Shown here piece after piece: positions 18,925-28,586 of a DNA stretch of 64,000 nt. Made by a program: the position numbers and the translations under genes. Below the pieces are notes generated by a model. That model made no database searches. It saw nothing but the letters and a program-made list of their open reading frames with translations, and was not told the origin of the DNA. How positions within the stretch are numbered: position 1 is the stretch's first letter; every line of letters starts with the position of its first letter. Source of the stretch: Flavobacterium succinicans LMG 10402 (GTDB taxonomy: Bacteria > Bacteroidota > Bacteroidia > Flavobacteriales > Flavobacteriaceae); assembly GCF_000611675.1 (NCBI RefSeq), contig NZ_JATV01000014.1, positions 34,852 through 98,851 of the forward strand. Direction: 5' to 3'.

Positions 18925-19067
18925 AGCCCAGAAAGGAATGAAAATCCTTTGCTGCAAAAGCCTACTTTTTTCTTGTTCCAAAAGAGCGACCAACGGAAGC
19001 TCCTTTTGGAGCTTAGAAAAAGAGGTTTTTGCAGTAAAGATTGTAATGGATTGCTGGAATAGCTTCT
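18925..19067 (+). repeat. Intergenic hairpin repeat, copy A (long type)
   Basis: Head AGCCCAGA followed by ATCCTTTGCTGCAAAAGCC; tail GGTTTTTGCAGTAAAGATTG then GCTGGAATAGCTTCT. The inner arms TTTGCTGCAAAAGCC and GGTTTTTGCAGTAAA pair with each other. The centre carries GAGCGACCAACGGAAGC, shared with copy F. The tail abuts the stop codon of the barrel gene at 19067. Confidence 0.8.
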
Positions 19068-21769
19068 TATAAATTATACTTCAACGATAAAATTAAATAG
19101 CGTGGTTGCACGGTATATTGTGAAGTACGGGTGGCAAATTGTGTAAAACTATCATCATTAAGCGAAGTCGTGTTCAATAAATTGGTACCACTAACTTTGT
19201 ATTCCCATTTGCTATCTTTTTTTTGATAAATGATACTGGCATTCAAAAAATCATATTCGTTGTCGACCGTTCTGTTGGTGTTGTAGTAATGATAAAATTC
19301 ATACTCGGCCACAAACGAAAAGCTTTTAAAGAAAAAATAATCCAATTTAGCAAAAGGTCTGTCGGTGTAAAATGTATTGTTGTTCAAATCATTGATTACA
19401 ATATTGTAGCCCACTTCAAGATTAGGTAAATCTTTGTAGTTGGTCGAAGCTCGTAGCGTATAACTTTGAGTCAAACTCTCCACAACGACGGCTTGATCAT
19501 TTTGAATGTTATTGAATTTTGACCAGTTTACGTTTGCGTTGAATGACGCTTTATATCGTTTTAAAAACGAACGGCCATACGACCCAAAGCCTGAAATGGT
19601 TTCGTCGGCAAAAGGGGAGTTAATGGGCGTAGAGGTTTGATTGACTCCATCAAATTGTGCATCGGTTTTAACGGCATCCAATCGTTTGGTATAGTTTATT
19701 GAGGCGCTAATGTTTTCTAAATTGAACATATTGTATTTAAAATAGCGCAAGGAATGTTGTTGTGCAGTAGCATTCTCTAAGGTTCTATTTCCTTGTACTA
19801 AACTATTGTAATTCGAAAAGACATAACCTTCGACCAATTGGTTGATATCTGTGAAATTATTGGTCAAGGAATAATTATAGGTCAAACTCTCCGCTTTTTT
19901 GATTTGATAAATGGCTAAGAAGTCAGGTAAAACCCTATAAAATTTCAAATTAAAAGCAGAGCCCAATTGCGCATTGGTCATGTCATAACTATGAAGACTT
20001 ACGCCTGGGGTAAAGGTAAATTTGCCAGTTAACAATTTGTAGTGCAAGCCCAAATACAGGTCGTTGAAGCGATAATCCACATCGTTGGTATTGGTTTTGT
20101 CGTTAAGATTATTGATCGTTTGATCGTCTAAAATTTGAAACATAGACGAGTTGAAATTTTGGTACGAATAGGTGTTTCCTAACGTAATGTTGATGTTGCT
20201 TTTGTTGGTAAGCATGTAGTAGTAATCTATTTTGGCATCTATTTTATTGGTTTTTACAAACCTATTTTGATTCAAGTTGTTGCGGTTTTGACCATTAGTA
20301 TACCCCACTAAATCAAAAGGACGTGTTTTTAAATTGGCCTGATAAAAGGGATCTTCTTCTTGGTATAAACTTTGCATTTCAAGCGCAAAAACATTCTTTT
20401 CACTCAAGGTAAAATAAGCACTCAAATTTTGATTGACCGATATGGGCTCTTGATTTTTATTGGTGGTAATCGTTTCAAGGTCGCTACTGCCATTGACAAC
20501 AGATTGACGCAACAAGGAATTGTCTTCGTTTTGTTTGGATAGTTTGGTCAACACATCATAATCCAACTGAAAGTTGGTGCTGGGTTTGTACGACGTACTC
20601 AATTTGAACAAACCTAAATTACTATTTTGACGCACCACCTCTTTACGGTTTTCAGTAGAGAATACTTCTGAGGAATTCGGTTTCAAAATGTTGTTTTGCG
20701 AAGTGGTTTCCAAATCCGTGATCGAGGACGAAAGAATGCCAAATCCACTAAAACTCCATGCTTTATTTACGTTGTAAGCGAAATTGGTTGCGCCAAACTT
20801 GGTGTCAATTTCTTTGGCTCTATTGTTTCGGGCTCCAAATAAGCCCAAATCATTCGAAGCCACATTAAAACTTGATCCACCTTTGGCCGACAACCCTCTA
20901 AAACCTCCCGTAAATTTGAAATAATCTTGTACGGTCAATGGCAATTCTCCAATGTTATTAAAATTCGAAATAAAATTCACGCTATATTTTGGATTGTAAT
21001 AGAACAATTTCGGATTAATTACATAACGACTTTCTTTGTGGCCAATACCCGAACCCGCATTAACATCTCCAAACCAAAAGTTCTTTTTACCCGACTTTAG
21101 TTTAATGTTCATCCCAATATTATCTTGGTTGTTTTCAACCCCTTTGAGTATCGAATTCTCGTTGTAATTACGCAATACTTGAATTTTATCAATGGCATCG
21201 GCAGGAATATTTTTCACTCCCAACTTGGTGTCGCCATCAAAAAAATCTTTGCCCTCTACCATCAACTTGGTTACTTTTTTACCTTCCACTTCAATTTCGC
21301 CGTCGGCATTTACCTCTACTCCAGGTAATTTTTTCAGTACATCTTCCAGTTTTCGTTCGGTGCCCGATTTAAACGAATCCGCATTGTACACAATAGTGTC
21401 TCCTTTGATCGAGACAGGCATTTCGCGTACAATCTCAACTCCGTCCAATTCGATGCCACCCGCATCCAAAGCAATATTTTTGACTAAATTAGTAGTAGCT
21501 GTAGTTACTTCGACCTCTTTATTTTGCATCCCCAAAAAACTCACTTTGATTATGTAAGTCGTATTCGGTTTCAAATTCAAACTGAACTTACCTTTGTCAT
21601 TCGTTATGGCATAGGCGTCCATCGCTTTGGAGGTTTTGTTGACCGCCATAACATTGGCCATTTCAAGCCCCGCATTTTTAGCATCGGTAATCAAACCGTC
21701 CAGCTTAACAGTTTGGGCAAAAGATAGCGTAGAAAAAAAGAATAAGACGAGGCGAAGCAATGCTTTCAT
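19067..21769 (-). CDS. TonB-receptor-like outer-membrane barrel with CarboxypepD_reg domain
   Basis: The ATG at 21769 (MKALLRLVLFFFSTLSFAQ) gives a proper signal peptide; the longer frame begins at a TTG inside the leader. Residues ~20-110 are a CarboxypepD_reg/SusC-type beta-sandwich (VKLDGLITDAKNAGLEMANV), ~120-220 a plug domain (KLEDVLKKLPGVEVNADGEI; KNIPADAIDKIQVL), and the rest a barrel ending in YLILSLKYNL. The 900-residue protein looks like the OMP_b-brl_3 type, without an obvious TonB box. It is the downstream partner of a GLPGLI gene, a common pairing of unknown function. Repeat copies D and A flank it. Confidence 0.9.
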   Translation of the reverse strand: MKALLRLVLFFFSTLSFAQTVKLDGLITDAKNAGLEMANVMAVNKTSKAMDAYAITNDKGKFSLNLKPNTTYIIKVSFLGMQNKEVEVTTATTNLVKNIALDAGGIELDGVEIVREMPVSIKGDTIVYNADSFKSGTERKLEDVLKKLPGVEVNADGEIEVEGKKVTKLMVEGKDFFDGDTKLGVKNIPADAIDKIQVLRNYNENSILKGVENNQDNIGMNIKLKSGKKNFWFGDVNAGSGIGHKESRYVINPKLFYYNPKYSVNFISNFNNIGELPLTVQDYFKFTGGFRGLSAKGGSSFNVASNDLGLFGARNNRAKEIDTKFGATNFAYNVNKAWSFSGFGILSSSITDLETTSQNNILKPNSSEVFSTENRKEVVRQNSNLGLFKLSTSYKPSTNFQLDYDVLTKLSKQNEDNSLLRQSVVNGSSDLETITTNKNQEPISVNQNLSAYFTLSEKNVFALEMQSLYQEEDPFYQANLKTRPFDLVGYTNGQNRNNLNQNRFVKTNKIDAKIDYYYMLTNKSNINITLGNTYSYQNFNSSMFQILDDQTINNLNDKTNTNDVDYRFNDLYLGLHYKLLTGKFTFTPGVSLHSYDMTNAQLGSAFNLKFYRVLPDFLAIYQIKKAESLTYNYSLTNNFTDINQLVEGYVFSNYNSLVQGNRTLENATAQQHSLRYFKYNMFNLENISASINYTKRLDAVKTDAQFDGVNQTSTPINSPFADETISGFGSYGRSFLKRYKASFNANVNWSKFNNIQNDQAVVVESLTQSYTLRASTNYKDLPNLEVGYNIVINDLNNNTFYTDRPFAKLDYFFFKSFSFVAEYEFYHYYNTNRTVDNEYDFLNASIIYQKKDSKWEYKVSGTNLLNTTSLNDDSFTQFATRTSQYTVQPRYLILSLKYNL

Positions 21770-21847
21770 AAAGTGGTTTTTTGAATGCGTTAATAGAATT
21801 GTTAGGCTTTTTTGGAGCAGGAGCAAAGGGCTTCATTAAGATACAAA

Positions 21848-21919
21848 GTCCCGTCGTCCGCTATATCTTTGCCTTTTTTGAAAACAAAAAGGCAAAGGAT
21901 GCCGCTACCACCGGGGCTA
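21848..21919 (-). repeat. Intergenic hairpin repeat, copy D (short type)
   Basis: On the minus strand: head TAGCCCCGGTGGTAGCGGC then ATCC; stem TTTGCCTTTTT/AAAAAGGCAAA; then GATATAGCGGACGACGGGA. The AAATAGCTCCT tail is missing or diverged. It lies between the GLPGLI gene and the barrel gene. Confidence 0.75.
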
Positions 21920-21989
21920 TGGACCAACATGGTTTTGTATTTGGAAAAATTGTAAAAAAATAAAATAGGGTAACAAAAGTTCTTTGGGA

Positions 21990-22904
21990 TCATCCGCCAG
22001 ATCTAATAATAAATTGTCCACCATTACCACCTCTACCGCGATTCATTTCTCGCATTTCCTCCATTTTCTGCATCATCGTTTCGTCAAACACTTTCTGGGT
22101 TACCACTTTACCATTGGTAGCTGGTTTTATGGCTGCTTTTTCTTTTGGGTTTAGCACTACTTTAGAACATAAAATTACCGTTCTGCCATCGTTTACCTCC
22201 AAGATCAGTCCAGGCAATCCCCAATAGCCTTCTGGACCTTGGTTAACCGGAATTTCGGGAGTGTACCAAGCCGTGATGGTTTGTTCCTTAGGCATTTCGA
22301 TCATATCCATGATGCTCGATTTCTTTTCAGTCGCCGCTTCTTTTTTGTCTTTATCGGCAGCTTCTTTTGTTTTTTTATCCTCTTTTGGTCTAAAATTTCT
22401 AAAATCCGATTTGTTTATGGGTACCACAGCAGTAGCTTTATAACAATTGTAGCCTCCAATTTCTCGGGTTTCGCCTTCCATTTTCCATTTCATTTGCGTG
22501 AGCGTATCTTTTACCAAAAACTCCTTACCCATAAATTCTTTGTCTACAGTATACGTTTTGTCTTTTACATTTTTATAATACGTTCCGCCGCCGCCAGTAA
22601 AAGAGGCCATCATTCGCATTCCGCCACCACCGCTTTGTCCGGGTGCTTCTAGTTTTTCTTCTTCTTTGTAAATAGAGGCTGATTTGTCAAAATTGAGTAT
22701 AAATGTTTTCTCAAACATCTTTTTCATTCTTTCCTCGATGTTTTTCATCATCTCGGGAGTCATGTTTTTATTTCCCTCCATTCGGGTTTTAAAATCGGCT
22801 GTACTTGTTTTGGATTCGTATACCGCCATACCTTGAAATTCCTGAGCTCTAAGCCCAATACTGGTCAAAACCAGCGCCGTCAACAACAAAATAATTTTAT
22901 ACAT
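21990..22904 (-). CDS. GLPGLI family secreted protein
   Basis: This 304-residue protein has a signal peptide (MYKIILLLTALVLTSIGLRAQ) and the family hallmark GLPGLILEVNDG at about residues 230-241. A Lys/Glu-rich segment (KEDKKTKEAADKDKK) occurs near 175-200, and the C-terminus is Gly/Arg/Met-rich (NRGRGGNGG). GLPGLI proteins are periplasmic or surface proteins of unknown function. They are usually encoded next to CarboxypepD_reg/TonB-type barrels, as here, with only a repeat (copy D) between the two genes. Confidence 0.92.
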   Translation of the reverse strand: MYKIILLLTALVLTSIGLRAQEFQGMAVYESKTSTADFKTRMEGNKNMTPEMMKNIEERMKKMFEKTFILNFDKSASIYKEEEKLEAPGQSGGGGMRMMASFTGGGGTYYKNVKDKTYTVDKEFMGKEFLVKDTLTQMKWKMEGETREIGGYNCYKATAVVPINKSDFRNFRPKEDKKTKEAADKDKKEAATEKKSSIMDMIEMPKEQTITAWYTPEIPVNQGPEGYWGLPGLILEVNDGRTVILCSKVVLNPKEKAAIKPATNGKVVTQKVFDETMMQKMEEMREMNRGRGGNGGQFIIRSGG

Positions 22905-23016
22905 GATTTATAGATTTTGGTAATAAGACTAAAACGATCTCGTTTTGTTACACAAGTAGTTAGAAAATCTAATAAGACAATGGAAGATTGAGAAGGTTTA
23001 ATCGTACATTAGCATT

Positions 23017-23817
23017 ATGAAGCAATTTTTGATTTGGATCACGTTTTTGTTGGTTGGTCCACTGGCGCAAGCACAAGATAAGGCAATAGCAATTGAAAAA
23101 TCCAGTATGGTTGCTGGTAACTATTCCTATTATGCTACTGATTCCTTTCAGTATGTTTATGCTGTGCAAGGCAACGTATTTAGCAAAACCCTCCACAAAG
23201 AACAGTTGGAATACAAGAATATTTCCTTAGGCAAAATCACGAAAGTTGACATTCAAAATCCACTCAAATTGATGCTGTATTATGAAGATTTTAATACGGT
23301 AGTTTTGCTTGATAACCAATTAAATGAAACTCAAAAAGTTGACTTCTCACAAGAAAGCGTTCCAATGAATGTTACTGCTTTGGGGATTGCGTCGCTCAAT
23401 CAACTTTGGGTTTATAATAGTCTCAATCAGCATATAGGATTGTATGATTACCTTAAAAAAACATATAAAACGGTCGGAACTCCGCTCACCACTAAAATTA
23501 ATTATTATGCAACCGACTTTAATTCGTTTGTATGGATCGATGAAAATAATCAGGGCTACGCTTGTTCTATTTTTGGCAACATTACACCTTTGGGCGAATT
23601 TCCAGCAGCGGATCAGCTTCAAATAATTTCTTCTAATAGTGTGCTTTTTTCACAAGGCGATGCGCTGTTTTATTTATCTCGTCAAAAAGACAGTTCTTGG
23701 TTGCGTACTAAGATATCGTTAACGGAAAAAAGGTTTCAAAATTTCTATTACCAAGCGCAAAATTTAGCTATTTTTACCGCCGAAGGAATTTCTAATTTTA
23801 AAATCATACTACCGTAA
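23017..23817 (+). CDS. Secreted protein of unknown function, propeller-like
   Basis: This 266-residue protein has a signal peptide (MKQFLIWITFLLVGPLAQAQ). The remainder has repeated short strands of the type VYAVQGN, VVLLDNQLN, LWVYNSLNQ, FVWIDENNQ and LAIFTAEG, which suggests a small beta-propeller. I do not recognise a named family. Its TAA overlaps the ATG of the deoxynucleoside kinase gene (TAATG at 23815-23819), so both are translated from one message; no functional link is obvious. Confidence 0.85.
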   Translation: MKQFLIWITFLLVGPLAQAQDKAIAIEKSSMVAGNYSYYATDSFQYVYAVQGNVFSKTLHKEQLEYKNISLGKITKVDIQNPLKLMLYYEDFNTVVLLDNQLNETQKVDFSQESVPMNVTALGIASLNQLWVYNSLNQHIGLYDYLKKTYKTVGTPLTTKINYYATDFNSFVWIDENNQGYACSIFGNITPLGEFPAADQLQIISSNSVLFSQGDALFYLSRQKDSSWLRTKISLTEKRFQNFYYQAQNLAIFTAEGISNFKIILP

Positions 23818-24431
23818 TGCATATAGCAGTAGCAGGAAACATAGGCTCAGGAAAAACTACTTTAACACAATTATTGTCGAAACATTTCAAGTGGGAACCT
23901 CATTATGAGGATGTTGTCGATAATCCTTATTTGGACGATTTTTATCACCAAATGGAACGTTGGTCCTTTAATTTACAGATTTATTTCTTAAATAGTCGTT
24001 TCCGACAAATCTTGCAAATTAGAGAAAGTGGTAAAAAAATCATTCAAGATCGTACCATTTATGAGGACGCTCATATTTTTGCTCCGAATCTACATGCAAT
24101 GAGTTTAATGACCAATCGTGATTTTCAGAATTATACTTCCTTATTTGAATTGATGGAAACGATGGTGCAACCACCAGATTTATTGATTTATTTAAGAAGT
24201 TCCATTCCTAATTTGGTAGGTCAAATTCACAAACGCGGACGCGACTATGAAAATTCTATTTCTATTGATTATTTGAGCCGCTTGAACGAACGTTACGAAG
24301 CGTGGATTCAAAGTTATACCAAAGGGAAACTTTTGGTGATTGATGTAGATAATATCAATTTTGTAGATAATCCCGAAGACTTAGGTAATATCATTAACAG
24401 AATTGACGCAGAATTGAACGGATTGTTTTAG
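23817..24431 (+). CDS. Deoxynucleoside kinase
   Basis: This 204-residue cytosolic kinase of the dCK/dGK family phosphorylates deoxynucleosides for salvage. It has P-loop AGNIGSGKTTL at about 5-15, the DRTIYEDAHIF substrate motif near 82-92, and the lid RGRDYE near 144-149. The exact base preference (dA, dG or dC) is not readable. It is followed by a terminator. It belongs functionally with the thymidine kinase and thymidylate synthase genes elsewhere in the window, but is not clustered with them. Confidence 0.94.
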   Translation: MHIAVAGNIGSGKTTLTQLLSKHFKWEPHYEDVVDNPYLDDFYHQMERWSFNLQIYFLNSRFRQILQIRESGKKIIQDRTIYEDAHIFAPNLHAMSLMTNRDFQNYTSLFELMETMVQPPDLLIYLRSSIPNLVGQIHKRGRDYENSISIDYLSRLNERYEAWIQSYTKGKLLVIDVDNINFVDNPEDLGNIINRIDAELNGLF

Positions 24432-24463
24432 AGATACAGATTACCACATTTATAAAAAACTAA

Positions 24464-24489
24464 AAGCTTTGCAGACGCAAGGCTTTTTT
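24464..24489 (+). terminator. Terminator after the deoxynucleoside kinase gene
   Basis: A 9-bp stem AAGCTTTGC/GCAAGGCTT (one G-T pair) is followed by six T. Confidence 0.85.
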
Positions 24490-24500
24490 GTTGATTGGAT

Positions 24501-24541
24501 AAAAAAAACACCTCACAACAAAATAATGTTGTGAGGTGTTT
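24501..24541 (-). terminator. Terminator after the membrane pyrophosphatase gene
   Basis: The stem AACACCTCACAAC/GTTGTGAGGTGTT ends in eight T on the minus strand. Confidence 0.88.
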
Positions 24542-24588
24542 GTAGTTTGAACTAGTGCCAAAGCAATTAACTTAACATAGTAATAGTG

Positions 24589-27141
24589 TTATTTCAAAGC
24601 TTGCACTTTCGCTTTCACTTCTTCTTCGGTTCCTTCAAAAGTTTGCGTGGTGGTCGTTCCATTGGCTGTAGTGGTTACTGTCGCTTTGGAATTTCCGTTT
24701 TCGTTGGTCATTTCCACACGAACATCTTTAGAGGTGGTCAATGAAATTGTTTCTGTTTTTTCGCCTATAAATTTTCCGTCAGCGTCATACATAGACAAAC
24801 ATTTGGCAGTACATTCTTCTGAACAACCATTTTCTTTGCACATCGCTGCGCACTCGTCTTTGGTCATAGTGGCCATTTTTGCTGGATCGCATTTTTTGGC
24901 TTCGCACATCATTTCAGTTTTAGCACCATTTTTACAACAAGACGCTGTAGCAGCCGTATCAGAATGTCCACTTCCTAAGATAGGAGCAATCACTAACCCA
25001 ATTAAACAAGTCAATTTAATTAAAATATTCATAGAAGGTCCAGAAGTATCTTTGAATGGATCTCCAACTGTATCTCCAGTTACCGCCGCTTTGTGTGCAT
25101 CAGAACCTTTATATGTCATTTCTCCATTAATCATAACCCCAGCTTCGAAAGATTTCTTAGCATTGTCCCAAGCACCTCCAGCATTATTTTGGAAAACGGC
25201 CCACAATACTCCAGATACCGTTACTCCAGCCATATAGCCTCCTAACATTTCAGCAATCAATTGGTTGTTGTCTGCATACACTAATTTTCCAAGTAAAACA
25301 ATTGCAATTGGGAAACCAATAGTTAAAATACCAGGTAACATCATTTCGCGTAAAGCGGCTTTCGTTGAAATCTCCACACATTTACCATATTCAGGTTTTC
25401 CTGTTCCTTCCATAATTCCAGGAATTTCTTTGAACTGACGACGTACTTCATACACCATATCCATCGCAGCTTTTCCAACAGAATTCATTGCTAAAGCAGA
25501 GAACACTACCGGAATCATTCCACCCACAAATAGCATTGCTAAAACAGGAGCTTTAAAAATATTAATTCCATCAATTCCTGTGAAAGTTACATAAGCCGCA
25601 AACAAAGCCAATGAAGTTAAAGCCGCAGAAGCAATAGCAAAACCTTTTCCAGTGGCTGCGGTTGTATTTCCAACAGAATCCAAAATATCGGTTCTGGTAC
25701 GTACTTCTTTGGGTAACTCACTCATTTCAGCTATTCCACCTGCGTTGTCTGAGATAGGTCCAAATGCATCAATAGCTAATTGCATAGCAGTAGTCGCCAT
25801 CATTGCTGAAGCAGCTAAAGCCACACCATAAAATCCAGCTAATGCATAAGTAGACCAGATAGCAGCTGCGAATAACAATACCGTTGGGAAAGTAGAAATC
25901 ATACCTGTTGCTAAACCAGCTATTACATTAGTTCCAGCACCAGTTGATGATTTTTGGACGATAGCCATTACTGGTTTTGTTCCTAAACCAGTGTAATATT
26001 CTGTTACTGATGAAATGGCTCCACCAACAAATAATCCAATTAAAGAGGCATAGAAAACTCTCATAGAAGAAATGTCTTGAACTCCTTCGCCAAAGAATGA
26101 CATTTGCATTGTTTCTGGTAACATCATATCGATTAAGAAGAAACAAGCAATAGCGGTTAAAACTATAGAAACCCAGTTTCCGATATTTAAGGCTTTTTGT
26201 ACTTGAGCTTCTTTGGCATCATCACTACTGATTTTTACCAACATCGTTCCGATAATAGAAAACAAAATTCCAAAACCAGCAATCGCCATCGGCAATAAAA
26301 TTGGACCAATTCCGCCAAAGGCATCTTCGATTTTACCACCCATATCTTTAATCACGTAGTTTCCAAGAACCATTGCAGCCAATACAGTCGCTACATACGA
26401 ACCAAATAAATCGGCGCCCATACCAGCAACGTCACCTACGTTATCACCTACGTTGTCTGCAATTGTAGCGGGGTTTCTTGGATCGTCTTCAGGGATTCCA
26501 GCTTCTACTTTACCAACTAAATCGGCACCCACATCGGCTGCTTTGGTATAAATACCACCACCAACACGGGCAAACAAAGCAATAGATTCAGCTCCTAAAG
26601 AAAAACCAGCTAAGGTTTCCAGAACAATGGTCATGTCTTCAGTAGACGTCCATTCTCCGTTCATAAAGATTCTGAAAAAGATAATAAAAAAACCGGTCAA
26701 CCCTAAAACAGCTAAACCGGCTACACCTAATCCCATTACAGTTCCTCCACCAAAAGATACTTTCAAAGCCTGAGGCAAACTAGTACGTGCGGCTTGTGTG
26801 GTTCTTACATTGGTTTTGGTGGCGATTTTCATTCCCATATTCCCCGCCAATGCAGAGAAGAATGCTCCAAAAATAAAGGCTATAACTATTAATAGATGGG
26901 TTTTTACGCCAGGCAAGAAAGTGATCCCTGCCAATACTGCACTTGCGATAAGAACAAATACAGCTAATAATCTATATTCTGCTTTTAAAAAAGCTAAAGC
27001 TCCTTCGTATATGTAATCTGAAATCTCTTTCATTTTGCCGTCTCCAGCATCTTGTTTGAGCACCCAGGCTCTTTTTGCGAACATGAACAGAAGTCCAATA
27101 AGTGCCATGACAATTGGCACATAAATCATAAATGTATTCAT
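24589..27141 (-). CDS. hppA: Membrane-bound ion-pumping pyrophosphatase with Cys-rich C-terminal extension
   Basis: This integral membrane pump couples PPi hydrolysis to export of Na+ and/or H+. About 16 membrane segments are visible. The acidic PPi/Mg sites DVGADLVGK...PEDDPRN and DNVGDNVGDVAGMGADL are intact. GNTTAATGKGFAI carries Ala rather than Lys at the K+-determinant position, indicating a K+-dependent type. After the last segment (near residue 725, ILGSGHSD) comes an extra soluble tail of ~120 residues with nine cysteines within about 50 residues (SCCKNG, MMCEAKKCD, DECAAMCKENGCSEECTAKC) and then a Thr-rich beta-like end. Na+ versus H+ specificity cannot be decided here. The soluble pyrophosphatase gene is just upstream. 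Confidence 0.95.
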   Translation of the reverse strand: MNTFMIYVPIVMALIGLLFMFAKRAWVLKQDAGDGKMKEISDYIYEGALAFLKAEYRLLAVFVLIASAVLAGITFLPGVKTHLLIVIAFIFGAFFSALAGNMGMKIATKTNVRTTQAARTSLPQALKVSFGGGTVMGLGVAGLAVLGLTGFFIIFFRIFMNGEWTSTEDMTIVLETLAGFSLGAESIALFARVGGGIYTKAADVGADLVGKVEAGIPEDDPRNPATIADNVGDNVGDVAGMGADLFGSYVATVLAAMVLGNYVIKDMGGKIEDAFGGIGPILLPMAIAGFGILFSIIGTMLVKISSDDAKEAQVQKALNIGNWVSIVLTAIACFFLIDMMLPETMQMSFFGEGVQDISSMRVFYASLIGLFVGGAISSVTEYYTGLGTKPVMAIVQKSSTGAGTNVIAGLATGMISTFPTVLLFAAAIWSTYALAGFYGVALAASAMMATTAMQLAIDAFGPISDNAGGIAEMSELPKEVRTRTDILDSVGNTTAATGKGFAIASAALTSLALFAAYVTFTGIDGINIFKAPVLAMLFVGGMIPVVFSALAMNSVGKAAMDMVYEVRRQFKEIPGIMEGTGKPEYGKCVEISTKAALREMMLPGILTIGFPIAIVLLGKLVYADNNQLIAEMLGGYMAGVTVSGVLWAVFQNNAGGAWDNAKKSFEAGVMINGEMTYKGSDAHKAAVTGDTVGDPFKDTSGPSMNILIKLTCLIGLVIAPILGSGHSDTAATASCCKNGAKTEMMCEAKKCDPAKMATMTKDECAAMCKENGCSEECTAKCLSMYDADGKFIGEKTETISLTTSKDVRVEMTNENGNSKATVTTTANGTTTTQTFEGTEEEVKAKVQALK

Positions 27142-27194
27142 AAAAAAAATGTTATTTTTAATTAATTATAAAATCTTGTTGGAAACGAATTTAA

Positions 27195-27236
27195 GCAAAA
27201 AAAAGCAACACTCATTGCTGAGTATTGCTTTTTTTA
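27195..27236 (-). terminator. Terminator after ppa
   Basis: The stem AAAAGCAACACTCA/TGAGTATTGCTTTT with one mismatch is flanked by A and T runs on both sides. Confidence 0.85.
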
Positions 27237-27255
27237 TAAAATAGGAAGGGTAAAA

Positions 27256-27786
27256 TTATTTTATACTAAATAATCCCTCTGGTTTATTTTCGATATCATC
27301 AAAACGCTTGGTGCATTCTTGAATGATAGCATAGGCTTCATTCACATCTCCCCAACCTTCAACATCTACTTTTTTGTTTTCTAAATCTTTGTAAACTTGA
27401 AAGAAGTGTTCAATTTCTTTTAATAAGTGTGGATTTACATCTGAAAGATTTTCTAATGAATTCCAAATAGGATCAGAAACGGGTACACAAATTACTTTTT
27501 CGTCTGGACCTTTATCATCTGCCATGTGAAAAACGCCAATTGGTTTTACTTCCATTACGCATCCAGGAAAAGTAGGTTCGTTTACTAATACCAATACATC
27601 CAATGGATCGCCGTCTAAAGCTAAAGTTTCAGGAATAAAACCGTAGTCTGCTGGGTACATCATAGAAGAAAATAACATTCTGTCGAAACGCATTCTTTTG
27701 ATGTCAAAATCATATTCGTATTTGTTTCTACTTCCTCTTGGTATCTCGATCAATACATCGAAAGTTTTTAATTTGTCTGCAGTCAT
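27256..27786 (-). CDS. ppa: Inorganic pyrophosphatase, family I
   Basis: This 176-residue soluble enzyme hydrolyses PPi to phosphate. Family I residues are visible: EIPRGSRNKYEYD at about 14-26, MMYPADYGFIP near 42-52, the metal-binding LDGDPLDVLVL near 58-68, and the later DDKGPDEKVICVPV. It sits immediately upstream of the membrane pyrophosphatase gene but is separated by a terminator, so both PPi-removing enzymes are neighbours with probably independent control. Confidence 0.97.
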   Translation of the reverse strand: MTADKLKTFDVLIEIPRGSRNKYEYDFDIKRMRFDRMLFSSMMYPADYGFIPETLALDGDPLDVLVLVNEPTFPGCVMEVKPIGVFHMADDKGPDEKVICVPVSDPIWNSLENLSDVNPHLLKEIEHFFQVYKDLENKKVDVEGWGDVNEAYAIIQECTKRFDDIENKPEGLFSIK

Positions 27787-27858
27787 TTTTAGTAAGTCTT
27801 AACGTTTTATAATTTTTTGCAAAAGTAGTTAAACCAATCAGTTTCACCAATAAAAAGT

Positions 27859-27880
27859 AAAGATATCTACGGATATCTTT
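27859..27880 (-). terminator. Weak hairpin after the AlkA-like gene
   Basis: A perfect 9-bp stem AAAGATATC/GATATCTTT with loop TACG is followed on the minus strand by ACTTTTTA. Confidence 0.45.
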
Positions 27881-27888
27881 TCCAGTTG

Positions 27889-28497
27889 TTAAGGGTTATA
27901 ATTGATGGTGCGTTTGCGTTTGCCTAAATAATGATGCCATAATAAATACGTAGCATACGAACGATACGGGGACCAAGATTGTGACAACATTTCCATCTCG
28001 GATTTTTCGTGTACGTTAAATAATTCTTTTAGGGTGTTGACTACAGCAATATCGCCAAGTGGAAACACATCAGGAGCTTTAAGAGCAAACATCAAATAGA
28101 TATCGATGGTCCAATGGCCTATGCCTTTTATTTTGAGTAATGTTTCGCGTACTTCGTAAGGTGGTGCTGTGGCTAAGGCTTCTAAAAGGAGTTCCTTGGA
28201 AAGGATGGCAGAAGCTAGTGCTTTGATGTAACTGGTTTTTTGGCGACTCACTCCTGCGGCTCTGAATTGTGTTTCGCAAAGATCAAGCAGAATTTCAGGA
28301 TGGATGCCCGTGCCAATTGTTTTGAGTTTTAAAAATGTGGCTTTGGCGGAGTCAATCGAGACTTGTTGCTCCAAAATTAAAAGGACCAAGGTCTCAAAAC
28401 CCTCAGGGCGTTGCGGAATGGTAGGCAAACCGTATTGATCGTAGATGTCTTTGAAAACAGGTTCTTGTGCAATTAAAAAAGCAAATGGTTCTTGCAT
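27889..28497 (-). CDS. DNA-3-methyladenine glycosylase II-like protein (HhH-GPD)
   Basis: This 202-residue base-excision enzyme removes alkylated purines. The helix-hairpin-helix LLKIKGIGHWTIDIY is at about 118-132, and the catalytic Asp is in PLGDIAVVN near 150. The N-terminal TBP-like subdomain of E. coli AlkA is missing, giving the short form common in Bacteroidota. It follows the DUF5686 gene, with repeat copy B between them. Confidence 0.92.
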   Translation of the reverse strand: MQEPFAFLIAQEPVFKDIYDQYGLPTIPQRPEGFETLVLLILEQQVSIDSAKATFLKLKTIGTGIHPEILLDLCETQFRAAGVSRQKTSYIKALASAILSKELLLEALATAPPYEVRETLLKIKGIGHWTIDIYLMFALKAPDVFPLGDIAVVNTLKELFNVHEKSEMEMLSQSWSPYRSYATYLLWHHYLGKRKRTINYNP

Positions 28498-28511
28498 AAC
28501 GGATGTGTTTT

Positions 28512-28586
28512 AGCCCAGATGGAAGCGGCATCCTCTAGTGGCGGGGTTCGCCACTAGAGATATAGCGTACAGCTGGAATAGCTCCT
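28512..28586 (+). repeat. Intergenic hairpin repeat, copy B (short type)
   Basis: Head AGCCCAGATGGAAGCGGC then ATCC; perfect 11-bp stem CTCTAGTGGCG/CGCCACTAGAG; then ATATAGCGTACAGCTGGAA and TAGCTCCT. The final bases on the opposite strand form the TAG stop of the DUF5686 gene. Confidence 0.82.

Noticed and set aside
18925..19067. CRISPR array or riboswitch in the long intergenic repeats
   Set aside because: The units are single copies far apart, not direct repeats with spacers, and they sit mostly downstream of genes rather than in leaders.
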